Source: Zeimonas sp032027205
GTDB taxonomy: Bacteria > Pseudomonadota > Gammaproteobacteria > Burkholderiales > Burkholderiaceae_E
DNA length: 64,000 nucleotides
Direction of reading: 5' to 3'
NCBI GenBank assembly: GCA_032027205.1
Contig: JAVSMN010000001.1
Span: 1,550,001 to 1,614,000 of the forward strand
Shown here one piece after another: positions 47,728-54,949 of this stretch; positions within the stretch are counted from its first letter, which is position 1; the number at the start of each line of letters is the position of its first letter. A program made the translations under genes and the position numbers. A model generated the notes under the pieces. The model was given only the letters and a program-made list of their open reading frames with translations. It ran no database searches and had not been told where the DNA came from.

Positions 47728-48740
47728 CTCCCCTTCCCGGTGTCCTGCACGTCCTCGAAGGCCGCAGCCTCGTTCGGCCACGGCGCATCGTTCGCCGACG
47801 CAAGCGCCCGCGCCACTTCCGCGCGCGCCTCCTGCATGCAGCGCTCGACGGCCTGCGCGGCGATCCCCCGTTCGGCCAGTCGCGCGCGCGCGACAAGCAG
47901 CGGATCGCCGCGCATCGCCTCCTCGAGCTCGGATGCGTCGCGATACGCCGCCGGATCGACCGAAACGTGCCCCTTGAAACGATAGGTCTTCGCGTGCAAC
48001 AACCGCGGTCCGACTCCGCCGCGCACCTCGCGAACGAGTTCACGCGCGGCGCCCCATACCTCGACGACGTCCATCCCGTCGACTTCGATGGCCGGAACGC
48101 CGAACGCGCGCGCACGCGCTGCCGCGCCTTCGCCCGCCGACATCCCAGCCGTACGCGTCGTCGCCGACCACTGGTTGTCTTCGCAGACGAACAGCACCGG
48201 CAGCGAGAACGCCGCTGCCCAGTTCAGCCCTTCGGCGAAGGGTCCGCGGTTGAGCGCACCGTCGCCGAAGAAGGTGACCGCAATCGCGTCGCGGCCCTGC
48301 ACCCGCATCGACTGCGCCGCGCCGATGGCGATCGGAATACCGGCGGCAACGACGCCGTTGGCACCGAGCATTCCGACCGAGAAATCGGCGATGTGCATCG
48401 ATCCGCCCTTGCCGCGGCAGAAGCCCGTGGCGCGGCCGAACAGCTCGTGCATCATCGATTCGATGTTCGCGCCCTTGGCGATCGTGTGGCCATGGCCGCG
48501 ATGCGTCGACGTGAGCCAGTCACCGGCGCGCAGGTGCGCGCAGACGCCGGCGGCCACCGCCTCCTGCCCGGTGGAAAGATGCAGCGGGCCGCGCACGTTC
48601 GCGCGTCCGCCGGCCGCCTGGCCGAAGGCCGCCACGCCACCGCGGCTTGCTTCCTCGGCGGCGTCCTCGAAGGCGCGGATGCGGCACAGCGTGCGATAGA
48701 GCGCGAGCAGGTCGGCGTCGGGCAGTGAGGGGTCGGTCAT
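47715..48740 (-). CDS. 2-oxoacid dehydrogenase E1 component, alpha subunit (AcoA-like)
   Basis: Alpha half of the E1; binds thiamine diphosphate. It has 341 residues. Motifs: HLSTGQEAVAAGVCAHLRAG, RGHGHTIAKGANIESMMHEL, KGGSMHIADFSVGMLGANG and the ThDP motif FFGDGALNRGPFAEGLN. The sequence is nearer to acetoin-dehydrogenase-type alpha subunits than to pyruvate dehydrogenase, but the substrate is not proven. It diverges from the hcr operon. Confidence 0.88.
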   Translation of the reverse strand: MTDPSLPDADLLALYRTLCRIRAFEDAAEEASRGGVAAFGQAAGGRANVRGPLHLSTGQEAVAAGVCAHLRAGDWLTSTHRGHGHTIAKGANIESMMHELFGRATGFCRGKGGSMHIADFSVGMLGANGVVAAGIPIAIGAAQSMRVQGRDAIAVTFFGDGALNRGPFAEGLNWAAAFSLPVLFVCEDNQWSATTRTAGMSAGEGAAARARAFGVPAIEVDGMDVVEVWGAARELVREVRGGVGPRLLHAKTYRFKGHVSVDPAAYRDASELEEAMRGDPLLVARARLAERGIAAQAVERCMQEARAEVARALASANDAPWPNEAAAFEDVQDTGKGRWFS

Positions 48741-48939
48741 CGTCGGCAGCTTCCCGAATGGCGATGCGCGTCATGAAGACGGACGACGCGCGCCGAAATC
48801 GTACACGCGGCGCCGCAGCGCCGACGCCGGCTTCGAACTGACGAATCCCTGCAGCGGGTGCTGCGCGAAGCGCCCGCCGAAGGCGAGCCCGAGAGCCGGT
48901 AGCGCCCCGCCGATCGGCGAGCGCCCCCCGACCGCCGTC

Positions 48940-48953
48940 TTGATGCACGTCAA
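48940..48953 (+). promoter_or_regulatory. FNR/ANR-type operator upstream of the hcr operon
   Basis: TTGATgcacGTCAA matches the FNR consensus TTGAT-N4-ATCAA at 9 of 10 positions. Its centre (48946.5) is 41.5 bases before 48988, the start expected from the -10 at 48976-48981, so the spacing is that of a class II activated promoter. The rest of the 326-base gap to the E1 alpha gene shows nothing else I recognise. Confidence 0.7.
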
Positions 48954-48975
48954 GGGAACCACCCCGGCGAGCGCA

Positions 48976-48981
48976 CAGAAT
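48976..48981 (+). promoter_or_regulatory. -10 box of the hcr promoter
   Basis: CAGAAT (4 of 6 to TATAAT) sits exactly where an FNR-dependent class II promoter needs it. No -35 is needed for such promoters. The leader to the hcrC ATG would be about 79 bases. Confidence 0.5.
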
Positions 48982-49066
48982 GTTTACCTGCTCAACAATC
49001 TTCTCGGCAGCGCCGCCCCGCGCTGCCCAAGCGTCCACCCGGCGCTCACTCGACAGGAGGCAGCCG

Positions 49067-49624
49067 ATGTCATCGATTGTCGCGGAACACGTTTCGTTGG
49101 CGGAGAGCCCGGGCGCCGCCGTCCCGGTTCCGAAGAAACAGAAGCGCGCGCGCTCGATCCTGAGCGTGATCGTCAACGGTCGTGAGCGCGAGGATGTCGT
49201 CCCCGACGGCATGCTGCTGCTCGACTACCTGCGCGAGGTGGTCGGTCTCACCGGCACCAAGCAGGGCTGCGACGGTGGCGAGTGCGGCGCCTGCACCGTG
49301 CTGGTCGACGACAAGCCGCGGCTGTCGTGCTCGACGCTGGCGGCGCAGATGGAAGGTCGGCGCATCGAGACCGTCGAAGGCCTGGCGCACGGCGGCCGGA
49401 TGAGCGCGCTGCAGCAGGCCTTCCACGAGAAGCTCGGCGCGCAGTGCGGCTACTGCACGCCCGGAATGATCATCACCGCCGAAGCGCTGCTGCGGCGCAA
49501 CCCCGACCCCACCCGCGACGAGATCAAGGCGGCGCTCGGCGGCAACCTGTGCCGCTGCACCGGCTACGTGAAGATCATCGAGTCGGTGGAGACCGCCGCC
49601 GCCGCGCGCAAGGTGGCGCCATGA
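49067..49624 (+). CDS. hcrC: 4-hydroxybenzoyl-CoA reductase gamma subunit, 2Fe-2S protein
   Basis: Electron-transfer subunit of the molybdenum enzyme that removes the hydroxyl of 4-hydroxybenzoyl-CoA. It has 185 residues, with AGGAGG upstream of the ATG. The plant-ferredoxin-like cluster is Cys68, 73, 76 and 88; the second cluster is Cys127, 130, 162 and 164 (CGYC, CRC). The first 30 residues are an extra, variable tail (SIVAEHVSLAESPGAAV). The stop overlaps the alpha gene (ATGA). Confidence 0.86.
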   Translation: MSSIVAEHVSLAESPGAAVPVPKKQKRARSILSVIVNGREREDVVPDGMLLLDYLREVVGLTGTKQGCDGGECGACTVLVDDKPRLSCSTLAAQMEGRRIETVEGLAHGGRMSALQQAFHEKLGAQCGYCTPGMIITAEALLRRNPDPTRDEIKAALGGNLCRCTGYVKIIESVETAAAARKVAP

Positions 49625-51939
49625 GCATTGCGCAAATGGAGAAGACGCGCGTCGGCACGGTCGGCGTTCGCACGCCGCTGATCGACGGCGTCGACAAGGT
49701 CACGGGCCGCGCGAAGTACACGGCCGACCTGCCGGCCGTGGGCGCGCTGTGCGGGCGCATCCTGCGCTCCACGGTGCCGCACGCACGCGTGCTGGTCGTC
49801 GACACGTCGGCGGCGCAGGCGCTGCCCGGCGTGGTCGCGATCGTCACCGGCGACGACTGCCGCATCCCCTTCGGCGTGCTGCCGATCGCCGAGAACGAGT
49901 TTCCGCTCGCGCGCGAGAAGGTGCGCTATCGCGGCGATCCGGTCGCGGCGGTGGCGGCGGTCGACGAGGCCACCGCGGCGCGCGCACTCGAGCTGATCCG
50001 CGTCGAGTACGAGAAGCTGCCCGCGTATTTCGACGCGAAGAAGGCGATGAAACCCGGCGCCGAGCCGATCCACGCCGAGAAGCCCAACAACATCCTGCGC
50101 GAGGTGCACACCGAGTTCGGCGACACGGCTGCGGGCTTCGCCGCCGCGCACCTCGTGCGCGAGAAGAGCTACGACTACGCCGAGGTCTGCCATGCGCAGA
50201 TGGAGCCCAACGCGACGCTGGCCGAGTACGACCCCGAGCGCGACCACCTGACCTTGCACACGACGACGCAGGTTCCGTACTACGTGCTGCTGAAGGTCGC
50301 GCAGTGCCTGGAGATGGACCAGGCACACATCCGCGTCGTCAAGCCCTTCCTCGGCGGCGGCTTCGGCCAGCGCACCGAGGCGCTGCACTTCGAGATCATC
50401 GCCGCGCTGCTCGCGCGCAAGGCCGGCGGCACCGTGCGCCTGCTGCAGACGCGCGAGGAAACCTTCCTCGCGCATCGCGGCCGGCCCGACACGAAGATCA
50501 CCATCAAGCTCGGCATGACGCGCGACGGCAAGCTCACCGCCTGCCACCTCCAGGCCACGCAGGAGGGCGGCGCCTACGCCGGCTACGGAATCATCACGAT
50601 CCTCTACACGGGCTCGCTGCTGCACGGCATCTACGAGATCCCGGCGATCAAGCACGACGCCTGGCGCGTCTACACGAACCTGCCCCCGTGCGGCGCGCAG
50701 CGCGGCCACGGCACCGTCGATGCGCGCGCGGCCTTCGAAACGCTGATGAACGAGATGGCCGACGAGCTCGGCATCGATCACATCGTCGTGCGCCAGCGCA
50801 ACCTGCTGCCGACGATTCCGTACGTCACCGCGTACGCGCAGCGCGTGATGAGCTACGGCCTGCCCGAGTGCCTGGAGAAGGTGAAGAAGGCCTCGGGCTG
50901 GGACGAGCGGCGCGGGAAGATGCCGAAGGGCCGCGGCCTGGGCATCGCCTGCTCGCACTTCGTCTCCGGCACTTCGACGCCGAAGCACTGGACGGGCGAG
51001 CCGCACGCGACAGTCAACCTGCGCCTGGACTTCGACGGCGGCATCACCGTGCTGACCGGCGCGGCCGATATCGGCCAGGGCTCGAACACGATGGCCGCGC
51101 AGATGATCGCCGAAACGATGGGCGTCGACTGGCAGCGCATTCGCGTCGTGTCGGCCGACAGCGCGCTCACGCCGAAGGACAACGGCAGCTATTCATCGCG
51201 CGTCACCTTCATGGTGGGCAACGCCGCGATCGACGCAGCCCGGCAACTCGAGCGCATCCTGATCGATGCAGCGGCGAACAAGCTCGAAGCGAGCGCCGAC
51301 GACATCGAGCGCGAAGGCGAGATGTTCCGCGTCGCCGGCACCGACAAGGAGCTGCACTTCCACGACGTCGTCAAGGCGGCGCTCGTCGACACCGGTCCGA
51401 TCACCGTGAAGGGAATCTTCACCTGCCCGAAGGAGTTCATGGGCAGCAAGGCGATCAAGGCGAGTGCGATCGGCGCGACGATGGGATTCTGCTACGCCGC
51501 GCAGGTCGTCGAGTGCTCGATCGACGAAGTCACCGGCAAGGTCACGGCCGAGAAGGTGTGGGTCGCGGTGGACGTCGGCCGCGCGCTGAATCCGCTCGCC
51601 GTCGAGGGCCAGGTACAGGGCGGCGTCTGGATGGGCATGGGACAGGCGCTGTCCGAGCAGACCCGCTACAGCGAAGGCCGGATGATGCACGGCAACCTGC
51701 TCGACTACCGCGTGCCGACGATGGTCGAGAGCCCCGACATCGAGGTGCTGATCGTCGAGAGCATCGACCCGAACGGGCCCTACGGCGCCAAGGAAGCGAG
51801 CGAGGGCATGCTCGCCGGCTTCCTGCCCGCGCTGGCCGACGCCGTGCACGAAGCCGCCGGCGTGCGCGCCTACACGATGCCGCTGAGCCCCGAGAACGTG
51901 AGCGACCTGCTCGAGGCGCGCGAAGGAGCGACAGCATGA
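49621..51939 (+). CDS. hcrA: 4-hydroxybenzoyl-CoA reductase alpha subunit, molybdopterin-binding
   Basis: Catalytic subunit. It has 772 residues: GVRTPLIDGVDKVTGRAKYT opening, Mo-pterin loop LGGGFGQRTE, TGAADIGQGSNTMAAQM, and the catalytic Glu725 in YGAKEASEG. Its ATG overlaps the gamma stop and its stop overlaps the beta start, so gamma-alpha-beta are coupled. I favour the 4-hydroxybenzoyl-CoA enzyme over other XDH members because of the beta subunit next door. Confidence 0.87.
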   Translation: MSIAQMEKTRVGTVGVRTPLIDGVDKVTGRAKYTADLPAVGALCGRILRSTVPHARVLVVDTSAAQALPGVVAIVTGDDCRIPFGVLPIAENEFPLAREKVRYRGDPVAAVAAVDEATAARALELIRVEYEKLPAYFDAKKAMKPGAEPIHAEKPNNILREVHTEFGDTAAGFAAAHLVREKSYDYAEVCHAQMEPNATLAEYDPERDHLTLHTTTQVPYYVLLKVAQCLEMDQAHIRVVKPFLGGGFGQRTEALHFEIIAALLARKAGGTVRLLQTREETFLAHRGRPDTKITIKLGMTRDGKLTACHLQATQEGGAYAGYGIITILYTGSLLHGIYEIPAIKHDAWRVYTNLPPCGAQRGHGTVDARAAFETLMNEMADELGIDHIVVRQRNLLPTIPYVTAYAQRVMSYGLPECLEKVKKASGWDERRGKMPKGRGLGIACSHFVSGTSTPKHWTGEPHATVNLRLDFDGGITVLTGAADIGQGSNTMAAQMIAETMGVDWQRIRVVSADSALTPKDNGSYSSRVTFMVGNAAIDAARQLERILIDAAANKLEASADDIEREGEMFRVAGTDKELHFHDVVKAALVDTGPITVKGIFTCPKEFMGSKAIKASAIGATMGFCYAAQVVECSIDEVTGKVTAEKVWVAVDVGRALNPLAVEGQVQGGVWMGMGQALSEQTRYSEGRMMHGNLLDYRVPTMVESPDIEVLIVESIDPNGPYGAKEASEGMLAGFLPALADAVHEAAGVRAYTMPLSPENVSDLLEAREGATA

Positions 51940-52937
51940 ACCTGATGCCTGAACTGCGACTGCATCGCCCCGAGACGCTCGACGAAGCGGTGCGCCTGAA
52001 GGCGACGCTCTCCGGCTCGCGCTTCGTCAACGGTGGCACGGACCTGCTCGTCAACCTGCGCCGCGGACTGGGTGAACCCGCCGACCTGATCGACCTCGGT
52101 GCGGTCGCCGACCTCGCCTCGGTGCGGCGCGTCGAAGGCGCGCTGTGGCTGGGCGCCGGCGTCACGCTCGACGATCTCGCGCGCCACCCCGAGGTGCTCG
52201 CACACTACCCTGCCGTCGCTCACGCAACGCTGCAGGTGGCCGGCCCGAACCATCGCGCCGCAGCCACGCTCGGCGGCAACCTGTGCCAGGACACGCGTTG
52301 CGTCTTCTTCAACCAGAGCGACTGGTGGCGCAACGGCAACGGCTACTGCCTGAAGTACAAGGGCGACAAGTGCCACGTGGTGGTCAAGAGCGATCGCTGC
52401 TACGCCACGTATCACGGCGACATCGCGCCGGTGCTGATGGTGCTCGGCGCCGAAGCCGTGATCGCCACGCAGGGCGCCGCGCGCCGCGCGAAGATTGCCG
52501 ACCTCTATCGCGAGGACGGCGCAGCGCACCTGACGCTCGCCCCCGGCGAAGCGCTGGCGGCGGTCGTCCTGCCGCCGGCGGACGAATGGCGCACCGGCTA
52601 CGCGAAGATGCGCGAGCGCGACGCGGTCGACTTCCCGCTGGTGGGCATCGCGGCCGCGCTGCGGCGCGACGGCGACCGCATCGGCGAACTGCGCGTTGCG
52701 GTCACCGGCACCAACTCGGCGCCGCTGATGGTGCCGACGGCAGAGTTGGCCGGTCGCGCGTGGGACGACTCCGCGGCCTCCGATCTCGTCGCCGTGTTGC
52801 TGAAGACGGGCAATCCGCTGAAGACGACGGTGGTCGGCGCGAAGTATCGCCGGCGCGTGATGCGAGCCATCGCGCGGCAGTTGATCGACCGGTTGTGGAA
52901 CGAAGCGGCGCAAGCCGACGGCGCGGCGCGGGCGTGA
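51936..52937 (+). CDS. hcrB: 4-hydroxybenzoyl-CoA reductase beta subunit, FAD and 4Fe-4S
   Basis: FAD subunit with an extra 4Fe-4S cluster that reverses electron flow. It has 333 residues. FAD motifs are FVNGGTDLLVNLRRG and NHRAAATLGGNLCQDTRC. The insertion that binds the cluster has Cys122, 138, 146 and 155; these are, as I recall, the same numbers as in the Thauera enzyme. Other XDH-family FAD subunits lack this loop, so it is the key evidence for the enzyme name. Confidence 0.9.
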   Translation: MNLMPELRLHRPETLDEAVRLKATLSGSRFVNGGTDLLVNLRRGLGEPADLIDLGAVADLASVRRVEGALWLGAGVTLDDLARHPEVLAHYPAVAHATLQVAGPNHRAAATLGGNLCQDTRCVFFNQSDWWRNGNGYCLKYKGDKCHVVVKSDRCYATYHGDIAPVLMVLGAEAVIATQGAARRAKIADLYREDGAAHLTLAPGEALAAVVLPPADEWRTGYAKMRERDAVDFPLVGIAAALRRDGDRIGELRVAVTGTNSAPLMVPTAELAGRAWDDSAASDLVAVLLKTGNPLKTTVVGAKYRRRVMRAIARQLIDRLWNEAAQADGAARA

Positions 52938-53506
52938 GGCGGGTAGCGGAAACGGCGGAAGCGCGGGCGGCTGGCGCCGCCGCGCCCACCGCCGGACCAC
53001 AACCGGCCACGGGCGGCGCGACGTCGGGGGCACGCGGTGGCCGCCCGACCGGCGTCGAGACTCGCGCCGGCCAGTCGGTGTCCTTCGGCCTGCTGCCGCA
53101 AGTGCTCGGCTACCACCTGCGACGAACGCAGGTCGCGATCTTCCGGCACTTCTCGCGTACCGTCGGCGCCGAGATGGACATCACGCCGGGCCTGCTCGGA
53201 ATGCTGCAGGTGATCGAGGCCAATCCGGGCCTCGCGCAGAGCCGCCTGGCCGAAGCGATGGAGGTCGACCGCTCGGCGATCGTCAAGGTGGTCGATCAGC
53301 TCGAAGGTCGCGGCCTGATCGTGCGCGAACCCTCGCCGCACGACAAGCGCAGCTACAGCATCCGGCTCACGAGCGCCGGCACGTCGGCGCTGCGGCGGAT
53401 GAAGACGCTGATGCTGCGGCACGAGGACGAGTTCACGGCGGTGTTGACGGAGGAGGAGCGGCGGCAGTTGATCGAGTTGTTGGGAAGGTTGCATGGGGGG
53501 CGGTAG
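52934..53506 (+). CDS. MarR family transcriptional regulator
   Basis: It has 190 residues from a GTG that overlaps the hcrB stop (GTGA). About 48 low-complexity Ala/Gly/Thr residues precede the domain, which starts near LLPQVLGYHLRRTQVAI. The winged helix has LAEAMEVDRSAIVKVVDQLE and the wing PHDKRSYSIRLT. As the last gene of the hcr operon it may sense an aromatic CoA ester and control the operon, like BadR-type regulators; this is inference. Confidence 0.85.
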   Translation: MRRVAETAEARAAGAAAPTAGPQPATGGATSGARGGRPTGVETRAGQSVSFGLLPQVLGYHLRRTQVAIFRHFSRTVGAEMDITPGLLGMLQVIEANPGLAQSRLAEAMEVDRSAIVKVVDQLEGRGLIVREPSPHDKRSYSIRLTSAGTSALRRMKTLMLRHEDEFTAVLTEEERRQLIELLGRLHGGR

Positions 53507-53995
53507 GGGCGGGGGACGCATTGGCGGAGACGCCGATTCTGCGGACGAGGCGCCGAACCCGCCGGGCAACAAACGCTCCTCAAACGCGCGGAATGTGTGA
53601 GCCGCGCCCTTGCCCGCGCGCCGCTCATGGCCGACGCGGCCGACGCGGCCAAGAATGCACGTTTACCGCGCATTCCTCGGCATCCCTCCAACACCACGAA
53701 CCGTTTTGCTCGTCCCCCGCGCATTCGTCGGGCCCTCGATGAGCGCGCTCGTGAAAACGCGCGACATACGCGCAATTTCCGCTGAGCCGGTTCGCGCTCC
53801 AGCTTCCATAAGACCCGCTCGAGCCGCGTTCGCGTCAGTTCGGCATCTTCGACCTCCAGATCGACCCTACGTCCGCCGTCGCTGTCTTGCCCGAAGCCAG
53901 CAAGGACGCCGGGAAGCGCAGCATCCCGGCTTGTGTAATTCTTTTCGGACGCGAAAACCCCGCCTTCTGCAGAAGCGGAACTGAACCAGGAAGCC
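53507..53995. other. 489-base gap between the hcr operon and the next gene
   Basis: No coding region with typical codon use is seen on either strand; reading frames here are short or shadows. The only structure noticed is the inverted repeat at 53908-53930. Confidence 0.5.
53908..53930 (+). terminator. Perfect 7-bp inverted repeat followed by a T-rich run (weak terminator candidate)
   Basis: GCCGGGA, a 9-base loop, then TCCCGGC, followed by ttgtgtaattctttt. It could end the hcr transcript, though it is 400 bases past the MarR gene, or act in the leader of the next gene 66 bases on. The T run is interrupted, so strength is doubtful. Confidence 0.35.
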
Positions 53996-54346
53996 GTGCT
54001 GCAATACGCAATCAAGGTTCTCGTCACGGCGGTCGTCGTCGTCGCCATCTCGGAGCTGGGCAAGCGCAGTTCGTTCTGGGGCGCGCTCCTGGCTTCGTTG
54101 CCGCTCACGTCGCTGCTTGCGTTCGTCTGGCTCTACCGGGGTACGGGCGACGCCGAGGCGGTTGCCGCACTGTCGCACGGGATCTTCTGGTTGGTCCTCG
54201 CATCACTGCCGATGTTTCTCGTCCTGCCGGCGTTGCTCAGGAGCGGTGTCTCGTTCTGGCCGGCCCTTGGCGCATCGTGTCTCGTCACGGTGGCGCTGTA
54301 CTTCGGTCTTGTCTGGGTGCTAGGTCGGTTGGGCATTCAGCTGTAG
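53996..54346 (+). CDS. DUF3147-like four-helix membrane protein
   Basis: It has 116 residues from a GTG with an AGGAAG ribosome site. Four hydrophobic segments are visible, with ISELGKRSSFWGALLASLPLTS as the conserved-looking loop and FLVLPALLRSGVSFWPALG near the third helix. The function of the family is unknown. It lies 235 bases upstream of the MazG-helicase pair and may or may not belong with it. Confidence 0.75.
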   Translation: MLQYAIKVLVTAVVVVAISELGKRSSFWGALLASLPLTSLLAFVWLYRGTGDAEAVAALSHGIFWLVLASLPMFLVLPALLRSGVSFWPALGASCLVTVALYFGLVWVLGRLGIQL

Positions 54347-54437
54347 AGATCACGCGCTCGCCGCGCGCCTGTGCGCGTTGGTGGTGAACCCGGTGCACGG
54401 CAGACCGGCGAGAGCGCCTTCGTCGATGAGCTCGCCC

Positions 54438-54466
54438 TTGGCGAACGTTCCCAAAAGAGGTATGAC
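54438..54466 (+). promoter_or_regulatory. Promoter of the mazG-helicase pair
   Basis: TTGGCG (54438-54443), 17-base spacer, TATGAC (54461-54466); each hexamer matches the consensus at 4 of 6 positions. The start point would be near 54473, inside the inverted repeat described next. Confidence 0.45.
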
Positions 54467-54485
54467 CATTCCCGAAATGGGAACG
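54443..54485 (+). promoter_or_regulatory. Inverted repeats over the mazG promoter, candidate operator
   Basis: TTCCCGAAATGGGAA (54469-54483) is a perfect 5+5 inverted repeat lying just after the -10 box. A third half-site, GAACGTTCCC (54443-54452), lies in the promoter spacer and is the inverse of GGGAACG at 54479-54485. This is repressor-like geometry; the S24-type protein encoded downstream or a separate factor could bind it. Confidence 0.45.
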
Positions 54486-54581
54486 AAACGCTCCGACGCG
54501 CCCCGGCGGGAGCGGATACGGCGCGGTGCACCACCCGAACACTTCTCTCTCGCGGTTCGCCAGCGTCGAACGAGGCACTGA

Positions 54582-54938
54582 ATGGAAAGCACGGATTCCC
54601 TGCGCGATCTCGCTCTTCGACTCGACCAGTTCGCGCAGGAGCGCGACTGGCAGCGATTCCACTCTCCGAAGAACCTGGCATCGGCCCTCGTCGTCGAGTC
54701 CGGCGAATTGCTGGAACACTTCCAATGGATGACCGAAGAGCAAAGCCGTGCGCTCGCGCCCGAGAAACGCAGTGCCGTCGCTGACGAAGTGGCGGACGTC
54801 CTGCTGTACCTGATCCAGCTCTCGAGCGCTCTCGGCATCGACCCCGTCGAGGCGGCACGTGACAAGCTGAAGCGCAACGCGTTGAGGTATCCGGTCGACC
54901 TCGCTCGCGGCAACAGCAGGAAGTACGACGAACTCTGA
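54582..54938 (+). CDS. MazG-like nucleotide pyrophosphohydrolase
   Basis: Hydrolyses (d)NTPs to monophosphates; small members clean damaged nucleotides or change nucleotide pools. It has 118 residues, all-alpha. Metal ligands: Glu39, Glu42 and Glu45 in VVESGELLEHF, then Glu69 and Asp72 in ADEVADVLLYL. FHSPKNLASAL is the family opening. GAGG precedes the ATG by six bases. The next gene starts 11 bases after its stop. RS21-C6/dCTPase-type members have the same pattern. Confidence 0.88.
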   Translation: MESTDSLRDLALRLDQFAQERDWQRFHSPKNLASALVVESGELLEHFQWMTEEQSRALAPEKRSAVADEVADVLLYLIQLSSALGIDPVEAARDKLKRNALRYPVDLARGNSRKYDEL

Positions 54939-54949
54939 GAGCGCCGGTC

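Noticed and set aside
49749..51935. Long plus-strand frame upstream of hcrB that continues into it
   Set aside because: The part before 51936 lies out of frame over hcrA and is Arg-rich shadow; the true HcrB start is the ATG overlapping the hcrA stop.
53353..54108. Minus-strand frame of 251 codons across the gap before the DUF3147 gene
   Set aside because: Low-complexity product, no ribosome site, and it overlaps the MarR gene and the membrane-protein gene on the other strand.
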